In this document: piece by piece, positions 46,466-55,289 of the stretch
How positions within the stretch are numbered: the stretch's first letter is position 1
Layout of the letters: each line of letters starts with the position of its first letter
Notes under the pieces: model-generated
What the model saw: the letters and a program-made list of their open reading frames with translations, nothing else
Databases searched by the model: none
Told to the model about the DNA's origin: nothing
Program-made: the position numbers and the translations under genes
NCBI GenBank assembly: GCA_944323115.1
Contig: CALURG010000002.1
Location: 62,001 to 126,000 of the forward strand
DNA from: Candidatus Gastranaerophilales bacterium
GTDB lineage: Bacteria > Cyanobacteriota > Vampirovibrionia > Gastranaerophilales > Gastranaerophilaceae
DNA length: 64,000 nucleotides
Direction: 5' to 3'

Positions 46466-47388
46466 TTTTTACTCCTCAAATAATTTAATGTTCTTATTAT
46501 ATCATTGTCAAATTCCATATCCACAATATGTTCACAATTATCACTCGGGGAAACAAATTTAAGATAATGGGCCTGTAATACTTGTTCTTGCGTTTTGACA
46601 GGAAAACTCGGTGCACCGTACAGTGTATCATTTACTATAGGATGTTTTATATAGGACATGTGAACTCTTATTTGATGGGTTCTTCCTGTTTCTATCGTTA
46701 TCTCCAAAAGAGTGTGCTTATCAAATCTTTCAAGCACGCTGTAATGTGTTATTGCTTCCTTTCCTTCTTCAGTTACCGCCATTTTTTCAGGTTTTTTAGG
46801 ATTACGGCCTATATTAGTTATTATTGTTCCATCATCGTTGTCAAAAACACCGTTTACCACTGCGAAATACTTCTTAACGATTGAGTGTTCCTGCATTTGT
46901 CTTTTTAAAAAATCATAAGTGTCATTGTTCTTAGCAATCATAAGAAGCCCTGAAGTATTTCTGTCCAATCTGTGTACAATACCCGGCCTTAAATGTCCGT
47001 TGCTGGTAGAAAGATTCTCAGCATAGTTGAACAAAAGTGCATTCACTAAAGTGTCGCTGTATTCTGAAACAGTAGGATGAGTAAGCATTCCGGCAGGTTT
47101 GTTTACAACAAGCATACAATTGTCTTCGTACTTTATGTCAAGAGGTAAATCCTGCGGTTGAGGTATACAATTTTCAGCGGTTTTAAAATTAATGTATACT
47201 ACATCACCGGCTTTTACTATATAAGAAGGTTTCGTTTCTGCATTGTTAACCAGCACATTATTATTTTTAATCTGCTTTTGGATATAAGAACGAGACAAAT
47301 ACGGACAAACATCCGCAAGATAGCTGTCCAATCTTTGATTTTCATCATCATTATATATAGTATATTGTTCAATGTTGCCCTGATTCAT
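46462..47388 (-). CDS. rluD: Pseudouridine synthase RluD-family
   Basis: RluA-family pseudouridine synthase; RluD modifies 23S rRNA positions 1911, 1915 and 1917. The N-terminal S4 domain (RLDSYLADVCPYLSRSYIQ) is followed by the catalytic motif GIVHRLDRNTSGLLMIAK with the nucleophile Asp, then GRTHQIRVHM. I place the start at the ATG at 47388, giving 308 residues; the longer frame to 47427 would overlap lspA further. It overlaps lspA by 20 bases. Which uridine it modifies cannot be read. Confidence 0.9.
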   Translation of the reverse strand: MNQGNIEQYTIYNDDENQRLDSYLADVCPYLSRSYIQKQIKNNNVLVNNAETKPSYIVKAGDVVYINFKTAENCIPQPQDLPLDIKYEDNCMLVVNKPAGMLTHPTVSEYSDTLVNALLFNYAENLSTSNGHLRPGIVHRLDRNTSGLLMIAKNNDTYDFLKRQMQEHSIVKKYFAVVNGVFDNDDGTIITNIGRNPKKPEKMAVTEEGKEAITHYSVLERFDKHTLLEITIETGRTHQIRVHMSYIKHPIVNDTLYGAPSFPVKTQEQVLQAHYLKFVSPSDNCEHIVDMEFDNDIIRTLNYLRSKK

Positions 47389-47836
47389 TACTAAAAAGTA
47401 TATTACAAATAAGAACAAATGCACCAATACATATAAATATATCGGAAACGTTGAATATCGGGAAAATTACAAAATTCAGCCGTATATAGTCAGTAACAAA
47501 ACCATCAGACAGCCTTTCAACCAGGTTACATATAATTCCCGATGTTAATATTGAAGCAAATAAAAAATCGGATTTTGAAAATTTATCAAGATTTGAAAAA
47601 ATATAAAAAAGAACAACAAACAGTATAACAATGGAAATTGTAATCAAAAAAGATGTATGAGTGTGCAATAAACTAAAAGCAGCACCGTAGTTTTTTATGT
47701 ATTCAATTTGAAAAACCTTGAAATTGCAGTTGTTACAATGCAAAATTAAAAAGTTCCTAAGACTAAAAGACACAAAGCATAAAAATAATGTAATTATAAA
47801 AAATAATGCTGTCTTTTTAAGAAATTTTGTATCCAT
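47369..47836 (-). CDS. lspA: Lipoprotein signal peptidase LspA
   Basis: Cleaves the signal peptide of lipid-modified prolipoproteins in the inner membrane. 155 residues with four membrane helices. The two catalytic Asp residues occur in VTDYIRL and FNVSDIFI. In the conserved NxxDR before them the usual Asp is Glu (NLVERL), an unusual change whose effect is unclear. NYGAAFSLL (family NxGAAFG) is present. Start and upstream stop overlap as TAATG, pointing to translational coupling with the upstream secreted-protein gene. Confidence 0.93.
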   Translation of the reverse strand: MDTKFLKKTALFFIITLFLCFVSFSLRNFLILHCNNCNFKVFQIEYIKNYGAAFSLLHTHTSFLITISIVILFVVLFYIFSNLDKFSKSDFLFASILTSGIICNLVERLSDGFVTDYIRLNFVIFPIFNVSDIFICIGAFVLICNILFSNESGQH

Positions 47837-48780
47837 TATTTATTCGGTCTCTCGGAGTTATATTTATCGGACTGATTAGTATCATTTTTAGGAACCTGTG
47901 CAACGTTATCAATTTTATGCTTAACAACATTTACTCTGCTTGAAAGAAAAGCAATACCGACAAGATTTACATTTATAGTGTCTTCTTTTATATCAGGTTT
48001 TGCAATTCCAATAGAGGCAATGGCGTTTTCATTCTTTGAACCGTCATTGCTTATCAGTATTCGTTCCCTTATACCGTCTGATTTTATACTCCTAAACACC
48101 TCTGTACTTTTTTCGAGAGGATATGTAATAGGTTCGTTGTTAATCGATACAAGTGCAACATACTTTCTAGGAACATCCATTTTTAAAATAGCAGTATATT
48201 CTTCCTCCGGAGAAACAAGTGCAGGTGCGTCCAAACGCATAGGAATAAATCTGGCTATTCCGTATCTCATTGATGTTTTTTCGTTTATGACGAAGTCAGA
48301 AACTATTCTCCATTCATTTGAGAATCTTTTTAAATAATATACGGCTGTTGAATCAGAATCTATATATCCGTTGCCTTTTATATATTCTACCGAAGAATTT
48401 GTCACACCGGACAATCTCTCATTTGTTATAACAGTTGCATTGTCCAAATCAACATTTACAGAAATTACTTTTATACCGTACTTTACTTTAGGAAACTCTT
48501 TCCATGACTCAACAACCAGCTCTTTAAGTCTCGATTTACCGTAGCCATCAGAGCTTTTGTATGAATCGTCATGCAAATTTAAGAATTCATCAAGCTTTTG
48601 TTCATTTGTGTATTTTTGGTAATCTTCAAAAATCTTTCTGATTTGGATTTCCGCAGGAATATCTGATCTTTTGTGGAATCCGATTGAGGACAGATTAACA
48701 GCAAGTTTTGTATCGTCAGCAAGAACTAAATTACCGGCTAAATATATAAAAATAAATAATAGAATTTTAAAATTTTTCAT
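47836..48780 (-). CDS. Secreted protein with NTF2/SnoaL-like region
   Basis: 314 residues. A signal peptide covers 1-21 (ILLFIFIYLAGNLVLA). Residues about 45-165 (IFEDYQKYTNEQKLDEFLNLHDDSY through YLKRFSNEWRIVSDFV) have the pattern of an NTF2-like fold, a cone-shaped domain that binds small ligands or proteins. The C-terminal half is beta-rich with no assigned family. The TAATG junction ties it to lspA. Likely periplasmic, function unknown. Confidence 0.65.
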   Translation of the reverse strand: MKNFKILLFIFIYLAGNLVLADDTKLAVNLSSIGFHKRSDIPAEIQIRKIFEDYQKYTNEQKLDEFLNLHDDSYKSSDGYGKSRLKELVVESWKEFPKVKYGIKVISVNVDLDNATVITNERLSGVTNSSVEYIKGNGYIDSDSTAVYYLKRFSNEWRIVSDFVINEKTSMRYGIARFIPMRLDAPALVSPEEEYTAILKMDVPRKYVALVSINNEPITYPLEKSTEVFRSIKSDGIRERILISNDGSKNENAIASIGIAKPDIKEDTINVNLVGIAFLSSRVNVVKHKIDNVAQVPKNDTNQSDKYNSERPNK

Positions 48781-48835
48781 TACTACAATATCTCCATCGC
48801 TAAATATTATACCAAAAACTTAATTTATCCAGAAA

Positions 48836-48864
48836 TTACTTAATATAATTTTTTCTAGTATAAT
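48836..48864 (+). promoter_or_regulatory. Predicted coaX promoter
   Basis: TTACTT, 17-base spacer and a consensus TATAAT. Predicted transcription starts about base 48871, which is the first base of the GAGG Shine-Dalgarno, giving a leader of only nine or so bases before the ATG. Confidence 0.55.
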
Positions 48865-48879
48865 TAACTTGAGGTAAAT

Positions 48880-49650
48880 ATGCTTTTAACTTTAGATATC
48901 GGAAACACAAGTACAACAATTGGTCTGTTCGACAAGGACAATCTGCTTGATACCTGGTCAATCAGCTCGGATATACACCGTTCTGAAGATGAAATCGGAC
49001 TGACATTATTAAATTTATTAAATTTTCACAAATATTCACATGTCGTGGATAAAGCTTGTATGAGCAGTGTTGTTGAGTGCTTAACACAACGATACAAGAC
49101 AGCAATAGAAAAATACCTAAATATTACACCTTTTGTAGTGACTAATAAAACAACTAATTTACTTAAATACGGTCTTGATTATCCGGAAGAAGCCGGTGCT
49201 GACAGGATTGTAAATGCTTTCGCAGCCTATAATATGTTTAAAAAAACTTGTATAGTGGTAGATTTGGGAACAGCTACTTCATTCGATATAGTTACTTCTA
49301 AAGGCGAATTTATAGGCGGTGTAATATGTGCAGGTATGAAAATTCAGGCTGAAAGCCTTAAAAAATATACTTCAAAATTACCAATGATAAGAATTGAGTC
49401 TGTTAAAAACACTATAGGAAGAAATACCATAGATGCCATGCTGTCAGGGATTGTCAGAGGTCATGCCTGTATGATAGAAGGTTTAATTGCACAATGCGAA
49501 AAAGAGCTCAATGAAAAAGCCATAGTAATTGCTACAGGCGGATATTCAGAAATAGTTGCTTCATATATGACAAGAAAATTTGATTATATTAACCCATATA
49601 TTACTCTTCAAGGCTTAAAAATGATTTATGAATCTCATGTCAAGAATTAG
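48880..49650 (+). CDS. coaX: Type III pantothenate kinase CoaX
   Basis: Phosphorylates pantothenate, the first step from pantothenate to CoA. 256 residues. The actin-like-fold motifs are LTLDIGNTSTTIGLFD at the start, YPEEAGADRIVNA (family GxDR), VVDLGTATSFDIV and GGVICAGMKIQ, then TGGYSEIV. Type III kinases are not inhibited by CoA and need a monovalent cation. GAGG lies five bases before the ATG. It is divergent from the secreted-protein gene. panB and panC are 13 kb away. Confidence 0.95.
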   Translation: MLLTLDIGNTSTTIGLFDKDNLLDTWSISSDIHRSEDEIGLTLLNLLNFHKYSHVVDKACMSSVVECLTQRYKTAIEKYLNITPFVVTNKTTNLLKYGLDYPEEAGADRIVNAFAAYNMFKKTCIVVDLGTATSFDIVTSKGEFIGGVICAGMKIQAESLKKYTSKLPMIRIESVKNTIGRNTIDAMLSGIVRGHACMIEGLIAQCEKELNEKAIVIATGGYSEIVASYMTRKFDYINPYITLQGLKMIYESHVKN

Positions 49651-49732
49651 TAAATCTCATACATTAAACCGAGTTGCTATACACAAACGAGAGCTATAAT
49701 ATTTGTAGGGATATTAACAGCTTGGGGTAAAT

Positions 49733-50029
49733 ATGCTTAATAATTCAGCTAAAGATTATGCTTTGAATAATCAGCTTAAACTTGTGCATAGTGTCAAACA
49801 CACATCTTCTATTAATGATTTATATGTGCCTCAAACTAACGGTGAAATATCACCGTCTATTATGCAAAACTGGACATTGCAGGCGATTGAGTGTTTTGAG
49901 ATAAACTCAGACTGCACAAAATGCTCCTTAAGAAACGGAAATTACTCTTTTATATGTCAAATGCCAAAGATTGTTAACGCACTTATAAAGACTTACGGCC
50001 CGCCTCAAAAAGAATCCGTTGAAGAATAA
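49733..50029 (+). CDS. Hypothetical 98-residue cysteine-containing protein
   Basis: The C-terminal half has CTKCSLRNGNYSFICQM, a short Cys cluster that might bind metal or a cofactor. The rest is polar with no family I can name. GGGG lies five to six bases upstream, and the stretch around the start (TTGGGGTAAATATGCTTAA) is very like that of coaX (TTGAGGTAAATATGCTTTTA), suggesting a shared leader origin. It is convergent with the next gene. Confidence 0.55.
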   Translation: MLNNSAKDYALNNQLKLVHSVKHTSSINDLYVPQTNGEISPSIMQNWTLQAIECFEINSDCTKCSLRNGNYSFICQMPKIVNALIKTYGPPQKESVEE

Positions 50030-50036
50030 TTTTTGT

Positions 50037-50378
50037 TTAAAATTTTTCAATTACAAATTTTATTGAATCTTCAACAGTTTCAGGCGTAGTTAAGTTCTTT
50101 TCCAAGCTTACAGAGTTTCCGCCTGTGACTGACGAGCTTTTAAGCTTTTTGTACAATAAAAGAATAAGGAATAAAAAGATACATGATGCACCAACAAGCA
50201 TCATCGACTTAAAAAATTTGCCCAAAACTTTTTTGGATTCAGATACTTTTTGAATTTCTGTTTTTGGCTTGATTACAACAGCATTTGCACAATACGAATG
50301 CTTCATGTCAGGTAAAAATATACCCGACAGAAGTATTAAAGAAAATATAAAAATTAACAGTCTGTTGATTTTCTTCAT
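50037..50378 (-). CDS. Small membrane protein, unknown
   Basis: 113 residues. A hydrophobic start (LLIFIFSLILLSGIFL) could be a signal peptide ending near CANA, and a second helix lies at about 57-77. The tail is Ser/Thr-rich. It follows RNase E/G after 15 bases on the same strand and is probably cotranscribed. No family recognised. Confidence 0.6.
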   Translation of the reverse strand: MKKINRLLIFIFSLILLSGIFLPDMKHSYCANAVVIKPKTEIQKVSESKKVLGKFFKSMMLVGASCIFLFLILLLYKKLKSSSVTGGNSVSLEKNLTTPETVEDSIKFVIEKF

Positions 50379-50393
50379 ATGTTTGTCCTAATG

Positions 50394-52247
50394 CTACTCT
50401 GATGTCTTATCAGCAGCCTTTTTTCTGGTTCTGGAAGCTTTTCTTGTTTTTGTAGGCTTTTTGGGTTTAGTCTCTTCTGTATTAGCAGGCTGTTCGATTG
50501 GTTCTGATATACTTTCAACCGTTTCAGCATTATTAGCTACTTCAGATACCTGTATTTCTGCATTTTTTGATCTTCTTCTGCCAGTCTTACGTGTTGTTTT
50601 GGATTTTTTGCTATTAGCTTGAGATTCATCAGGAATTTCTGTTTGAATATCAACAACATTTTCAGAAATTTGAATATTCTCATCCGTAACTATTTGAGAT
50701 TCCCGCTCAATAATATTTTCATTTTGTGCAATTATATCAACAACTTCTTGCTGAACTTCTTGTTTGTTCAACTTCTTATTGTTTCTTCTATTCTTATTAT
50801 ACTTTTTATTTTTATTGTCTTTTATAGACTGCTGTTCTGTATCTGCAACCGTTTCAGCTGAAATATTATCAGATTTGTTCAACAATCTTCTGTCATATTC
50901 ATTTTTTTCGGCTTTAGTGTTTTGATTAAATTGATGATTGAACACCTTGTTATTTTTGTCATTATGTTTATTTTTATTATTCATTGGTAATTTTAATTTA
51001 GCAGATTTTGAACGTTGTTCGCCTTCCGCAAGAGATGAAGAGAAACAGAAATCTTCCAATATATGCCCTGTACCTCCGCAGTGAGGACATTTTTTTGTAA
51101 ATATTTCAGCGAGACTTTGTCCCTGTCTGTGACGGGTCATTTCAACCAAGCCTAAATCAGAAAGCTGTCCGACTTGTGGTTTTGCTTTATCATCTTCAAC
51201 TGCAAGTTCAAGTTCTTCCATGATAGCAATCTTGTCGGCACGGCTTAGCATATCAATAAAGTCAATTATTATCATTCCGCCAATATTTCTTAATTTAAGC
51301 TGTCTTGCGATTTCTGTAACCGCTTCTTTATTTGTTTTTAGTATTGTTTCGTCTTGTGTGGCTGAACTGATAAATTTCCCACTGTTAACGTCTATAACAG
51401 TCAGTGCTTCAGTTGTTTGGATAAACAAATATCCTCCTGAAGGCAAATTGACTTTGACTTGCAAAGCCTGTTCTATTTCTTTTTTAACGCCGGAAGCAAC
51501 AAGCAGCGGTTCACTGCCTTTGTAGACAGAAATATCAATATTCTTATTCAAATTCCAGTTTTGAATAAGCTGCTGCACTCTGTGCATTGCGTAAGGAGTG
51601 TCAACTACAATTTCTTTTACGTCTTCGGTGCATGCTTCTCTAATTACTCTGTACAATAAATCCTGATCTCTGTAAAGAAGATTTGGTGCATTCACAAGCT
51701 CTGCCTGAGAAACAATAGTATTCCATTTTTCAAGCAAGATTTCTAAATCTTCTTGTATTTCGGCTTCTGTTTGACCTTCTGCTTCAGTCCTTATGATTAC
51801 ACCCAGTCCTACAGGTTTAAGAAGGCTGACAATAGATTTTAGTCTGGCTCTTTCTTTTGATGACATAATCTTTTTGCTGACACTTATTCCGGTTTCTTGT
51901 GGCATTAAAACACAAAATCTTCCCGGAAGACTGATTGAAGTAGTAACTCTTGGGCCTTTATGACCTGTCGGTTCTTTTACAACCTGTACTACCAAATTTT
52001 GCTTTGGAGACAGCTTGTCTTGTAAACCTCCTTTACCGATTACATCAGCAGCATGCAAAAAGCCCATTTTATCAGAACCTACATCTACAAATGCAGCCTC
52101 TATACTCGGAAGTATATTCTCAACTTTACTTAAATAAACATCACCCAGCAGTATCTCGCCTTTGTGTATAAAAAATTCAGTAATTTTATTATTTTCAAAT
52201 ACCGCTGCTATATTGTCACGTTCTGCAATTACAATTGATTTTGACAT
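50394..52247 (-). CDS. Ribonuclease E/G
   Basis: Endoribonuclease of mRNA decay and RNA processing. I place the start at the ATG at 52247 (MSKSIVIAE), with GAAGGA seven bases before it, giving 617 residues. The S1 domain (GDVYLSKVENILPSIEAAFVD), catalytic core (VIDVNSGKF, IIDFIDM) and zinc-link CPHCGGTGHI are complete by about residue 410. A 200-residue disordered tail follows, rich in Asn/Lys, then Glu, and ending in a basic Thr/Lys/Arg cluster. This matches the layout of cyanobacterial RNase E, whose basic tail binds partners. It is next to the radical SAM/DUF2344 gene, a neighbourhood I know from Firmicutes and cyanobacteria. Confidence 0.92.
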   Translation of the reverse strand: MSKSIVIAERDNIAAVFENNKITEFFIHKGEILLGDVYLSKVENILPSIEAAFVDVGSDKMGFLHAADVIGKGGLQDKLSPKQNLVVQVVKEPTGHKGPRVTTSISLPGRFCVLMPQETGISVSKKIMSSKERARLKSIVSLLKPVGLGVIIRTEAEGQTEAEIQEDLEILLEKWNTIVSQAELVNAPNLLYRDQDLLYRVIREACTEDVKEIVVDTPYAMHRVQQLIQNWNLNKNIDISVYKGSEPLLVASGVKKEIEQALQVKVNLPSGGYLFIQTTEALTVIDVNSGKFISSATQDETILKTNKEAVTEIARQLKLRNIGGMIIIDFIDMLSRADKIAIMEELELAVEDDKAKPQVGQLSDLGLVEMTRHRQGQSLAEIFTKKCPHCGGTGHILEDFCFSSSLAEGEQRSKSAKLKLPMNNKNKHNDKNNKVFNHQFNQNTKAEKNEYDRRLLNKSDNISAETVADTEQQSIKDNKNKKYNKNRRNNKKLNKQEVQQEVVDIIAQNENIIERESQIVTDENIQISENVVDIQTEIPDESQANSKKSKTTRKTGRRRSKNAEIQVSEVANNAETVESISEPIEQPANTEETKPKKPTKTRKASRTRKKAADKTSE

Positions 52248-52284
52248 AGTACATTCCTTCAAACTCTATAAACATTTGATTAAT

Positions 52285-54822
52285 TTACATTACATTAAAA
52301 TGTTCATCAAACATTTCCAGTCTTGTAATAATAAATTTTGTTTCGGGATAGAAAATTTTCATTAAATCGTCAGCACGCACAGACGGAATATCAGAATTCT
52401 GGCCTGTTTTTAGTGTAACAAAAAGTTTTTTGTCTTTAATTTCAACATCTTTTACTGATTGTTTAATGTTTACTAATTTGTCTATACCTTTTTTTGTCTT
52501 CTTCTTTAAGAATAAATCATCTTGTGAAGTAAGCTTATCTTTAATATACATTAAATTATCAAAATTTGAAATATCTTTGTTTAGAAAATCTATCTCATAT
52601 CTTGCCCATTGTATTGTGGTATCAAGAGATTTAGTGTTTTTGTCAATTTCACAAATATTAATAATTCTAGCCATTGGGTCAAATGAATTATTGAGTACTG
52701 TCATAATTGCCTCAGGTTGTTTGTCTTCAGAAACACTAAAAATCTCTAAGCTATTATCAATATATAATTCAAAATCTATAAATTCCGTTTCACTCTCAAC
52801 AAATATAGGCAAAGCGGGCCCAAGTGAAATTTTGGGTATAGGGTTAAACCCTTCTGTAAACACTACAGACAATTGTGAACGGAATAAGCCCTTTACAAGA
52901 GTATTTTGCCAATCTAAATGAGAAAGATATCTCAGATAACCCCTTTTTGTAACTTTGGCCCTGTATTTCTTTCTGTTTAATTCAGAATAGTCTTTTCTTT
53001 CAGAAAAAATTGGTGTATAAGAATTGTCTGTAACCTTTGATACATTGTAATTACTGCAAACACCGCAATTTGAACATTTTGTTTCGCATGGTACACTTGA
53101 TTTGCTATCCAATGCCTTATTGTATTCATTTACAAACCAGTCTTTATTTATGCCTATATCAATAAAATCCCAAGCAAGTTTGTCATCTGTATCGTATTTT
53201 TTCTGTGCAAGCTCAGACAAAGATATACCACAGTCCTCGGCAATTTTAAACCATTTATCCTTGTCAAAGTTTTCGTCCCAAGCATCCAAATAACAATCGT
53301 TTTTGTATAATTCTTCAATATAATTGCATAATGAGGAATCGCCACGTGTCAAAACAGCTTCAATAACAGATATAAATTTTTCATGAATTTTTATACGCAC
53401 ACCCTTGAGAGAACGCGATTTTTCTCGTATATATTCAATTTTTTCTGATAACAAATCAAGTGAATTTTGTCCGCACCATTGAAAAGGGGTAAACGGTTTT
53501 GGAACAAAAATCGACAATGTACAATTTAATTTTAAATCTTGTTTAAAACCAAATTCGCTTTTGATTTGTTTGGCTTTTGATTTAATATTAGATAACAATG
53601 CTATCATTTCATCAATGTCACCATATGTTTCTGTCGGCAATCCTAAAATAAAATAAAATTTTATACTATCGTACCCGTTTTTGTAGCAATCAAGAGTAGT
53701 ATTGATTATTTGTTCTTCGGATATATTTTTATTGATGACATCTCTCAATCTCTGTGAACCCGCCTCCGGAGCAAGGGTTATTGTAGTTTTTCGTACATCC
53801 TTTACCAAATTTGAGAGCCTGATATTGAATCTGTCTATTCTTTGACTGGGCAATGATGCAGAAACTTTTTTATCACTAAAATAGCAGGTAAGTTCTTCCA
53901 AAACCGGCTCAATGTTTGTATAGTCATTAGAGGAAAGTGACAACATTGAAAACTCGTCATAACCTGTATTTCTAACAAGCTCTTTTGTTTTACTTATTAT
54001 TTCAGTGGCTTTCCTCTCTCTTATAGGAAGGTTTACATGTCCTGGCTGGCAGAAACGACACATTCTTCCGCAGCCCCTTCTTATTTCAACAACAGCTCTG
54101 TCATGAACTGATGTAGAAAAAGGTACTGGTGATTTTGTCGGGATTGTATCAGTACTGAAATTATATATACGTTTCTTTATGGTTTTACCATCATGAAAAG
54201 CCGGTACGTATAGTCCCTCAATGTCAGCAAGCTTTTTCAATGTATCAATTCTGGAAGAGTTTTTACACTTAGCCTCTTTATAAACCTCAACAATTTCTTT
54301 GAGAATGTCTTCACCGTCACCAACCAAAAAACCGTCGATAAAATTCTTTATTGGCTCCGGATTGTATGTACACGGGCCTCCTGCGAGCACTATAGGATGT
54401 ACATTCTTTCTGTCAGATGAATGAACAGGAATACCTGACAAATCGAGCATAGCAAGCATAGTAGGGTATGCAAGCTCATATTGTAAAGAAAATCCAAGCA
54501 AATCAAACTCAGACAAAGAAACCTTCGATTCAACTCCATAAAGATTTATAGCGTGCTTTGTCATAAATGATTTGCAATCTGTATCTGGTGCATAAGCCCT
54601 GTCACACATGCAGCCGTCAATTGAATTCAAAATTTCATAAATTATTCTGTGTCCGAGATTGCTTGCCCCAATTTCGTATTTGTCAGGAAAAGCAATTGCA
54701 AAACGGACATCAGACTTTTCAAAGTCTTTATTATAAGAATACAACTCATTTCCTGCATATTGATATGGTTTATTCACGCTAAAAAGAAGATTTTTAAGAG
54801 ATTCTTCATCAATTTTTTTCAT
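52285..54822 (-). CDS. Radical SAM protein (TIGR03960) fused to DUF2344
   Basis: 845 residues in two parts. The radical SAM domain has RRGCGRMCRFCQPGHVNLP (CxxxCxxC) at about residues 250-270, then FYFILGLPTETYGD. A second cysteine-rich stretch CETKCSNCGVCSNY near residue 590 may bind another cluster. The C-terminal 230 residues match DUF2344 (YRAKVTKRGYLRYLSHLDWQNT, FTEGFNPIPKISLGPALPI). In many Firmicutes these are separate genes next to rng; here, as in cyanobacteria, they are one. Substrate is unknown, though the genomic tie to RNase E/G suggests an RNA or ribosome target. It ends 38 bases before rng. Confidence 0.9.
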   Translation of the reverse strand: MKKIDEESLKNLLFSVNKPYQYAGNELYSYNKDFEKSDVRFAIAFPDKYEIGASNLGHRIIYEILNSIDGCMCDRAYAPDTDCKSFMTKHAINLYGVESKVSLSEFDLLGFSLQYELAYPTMLAMLDLSGIPVHSSDRKNVHPIVLAGGPCTYNPEPIKNFIDGFLVGDGEDILKEIVEVYKEAKCKNSSRIDTLKKLADIEGLYVPAFHDGKTIKKRIYNFSTDTIPTKSPVPFSTSVHDRAVVEIRRGCGRMCRFCQPGHVNLPIRERKATEIISKTKELVRNTGYDEFSMLSLSSNDYTNIEPVLEELTCYFSDKKVSASLPSQRIDRFNIRLSNLVKDVRKTTITLAPEAGSQRLRDVINKNISEEQIINTTLDCYKNGYDSIKFYFILGLPTETYGDIDEMIALLSNIKSKAKQIKSEFGFKQDLKLNCTLSIFVPKPFTPFQWCGQNSLDLLSEKIEYIREKSRSLKGVRIKIHEKFISVIEAVLTRGDSSLCNYIEELYKNDCYLDAWDENFDKDKWFKIAEDCGISLSELAQKKYDTDDKLAWDFIDIGINKDWFVNEYNKALDSKSSVPCETKCSNCGVCSNYNVSKVTDNSYTPIFSERKDYSELNRKKYRAKVTKRGYLRYLSHLDWQNTLVKGLFRSQLSVVFTEGFNPIPKISLGPALPIFVESETEFIDFELYIDNSLEIFSVSEDKQPEAIMTVLNNSFDPMARIINICEIDKNTKSLDTTIQWARYEIDFLNKDISNFDNLMYIKDKLTSQDDLFLKKKTKKGIDKLVNIKQSVKDVEIKDKKLFVTLKTGQNSDIPSVRADDLMKIFYPETKFIITRLEMFDEHFNVM

Positions 54823-54836
54823 ACTTAAAACTTTAT

Positions 54837-55181
54837 TCAGATAATACTTTTCGGCAAAAATTTGTCAATTTCAATAATTGTTCCGTCTAACTCATTATTT
54901 CTAAACATCAAAAGAAAATCAAGAAGCTTTTCATTTGGCACGTTATAACTATATAAAGATGGTGAACCGTTTTTGTAACGCATGACCTTTACGATATAAT
55001 GACAGTCTTTAGCATAATTCAATAGGTTTTCTTCTTTAAAAGGATAGCCGTTAACGTCTTTGTCCATTCTGACATAACTATAACCGGCAAATGAGCGTAC
55101 TTTTTCATTTGTACCCGTCGGCTTGTTTTTTATGTGCCTGCTGAATATATTTATAACTTTTTTACTAATCTCCTCTGACAT
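54837..55181 (-). CDS. Hypothetical 114-residue protein
   Basis: No family recognised. Predicted alpha/beta with KVRSFAGYSYVRM and YIVKVMRYKNGSPSLYSYNV; no signal peptide or membrane segment. It lies 14 bases upstream of the radical SAM/DUF2344 gene and would be cotranscribed. There is no SD site; a TTTAAT-like box lies close upstream of the ATG. The terminator at 55239-55272 belongs to the gene further right. Confidence 0.55.
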   Translation of the reverse strand: MSEEISKKVINIFSRHIKNKPTGTNEKVRSFAGYSYVRMDKDVNGYPFKEENLLNYAKDCHYIVKVMRYKNGSPSLYSYNVPNEKLLDFLLMFRNNELDGTIIEIDKFLPKSII

Positions 55182-55238
55182 ATTTTTATTAAAATTGATT
55201 TTTTATTTAAAGTCTAGTACATTACAAATTCTTAATTA

Positions 55239-55272
55239 AAAAAGCAGACACTTAATAATGTCTGCTTTTTTA
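55239..55272 (-). terminator. Terminator of the Q/P-rich HEAT-like gene
   Basis: AAAAAGCAGACA-CTTAATAA-TGTCTGCTTTTTT forms a perfect 12-bp stem. Its minus-strand T-tract stops the transcript of the 55290-56330 gene; reading the other way it also has a T-tract. Confidence 0.9.
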
Positions 55273-55289
55273 TAATATCTAACTGTTAT

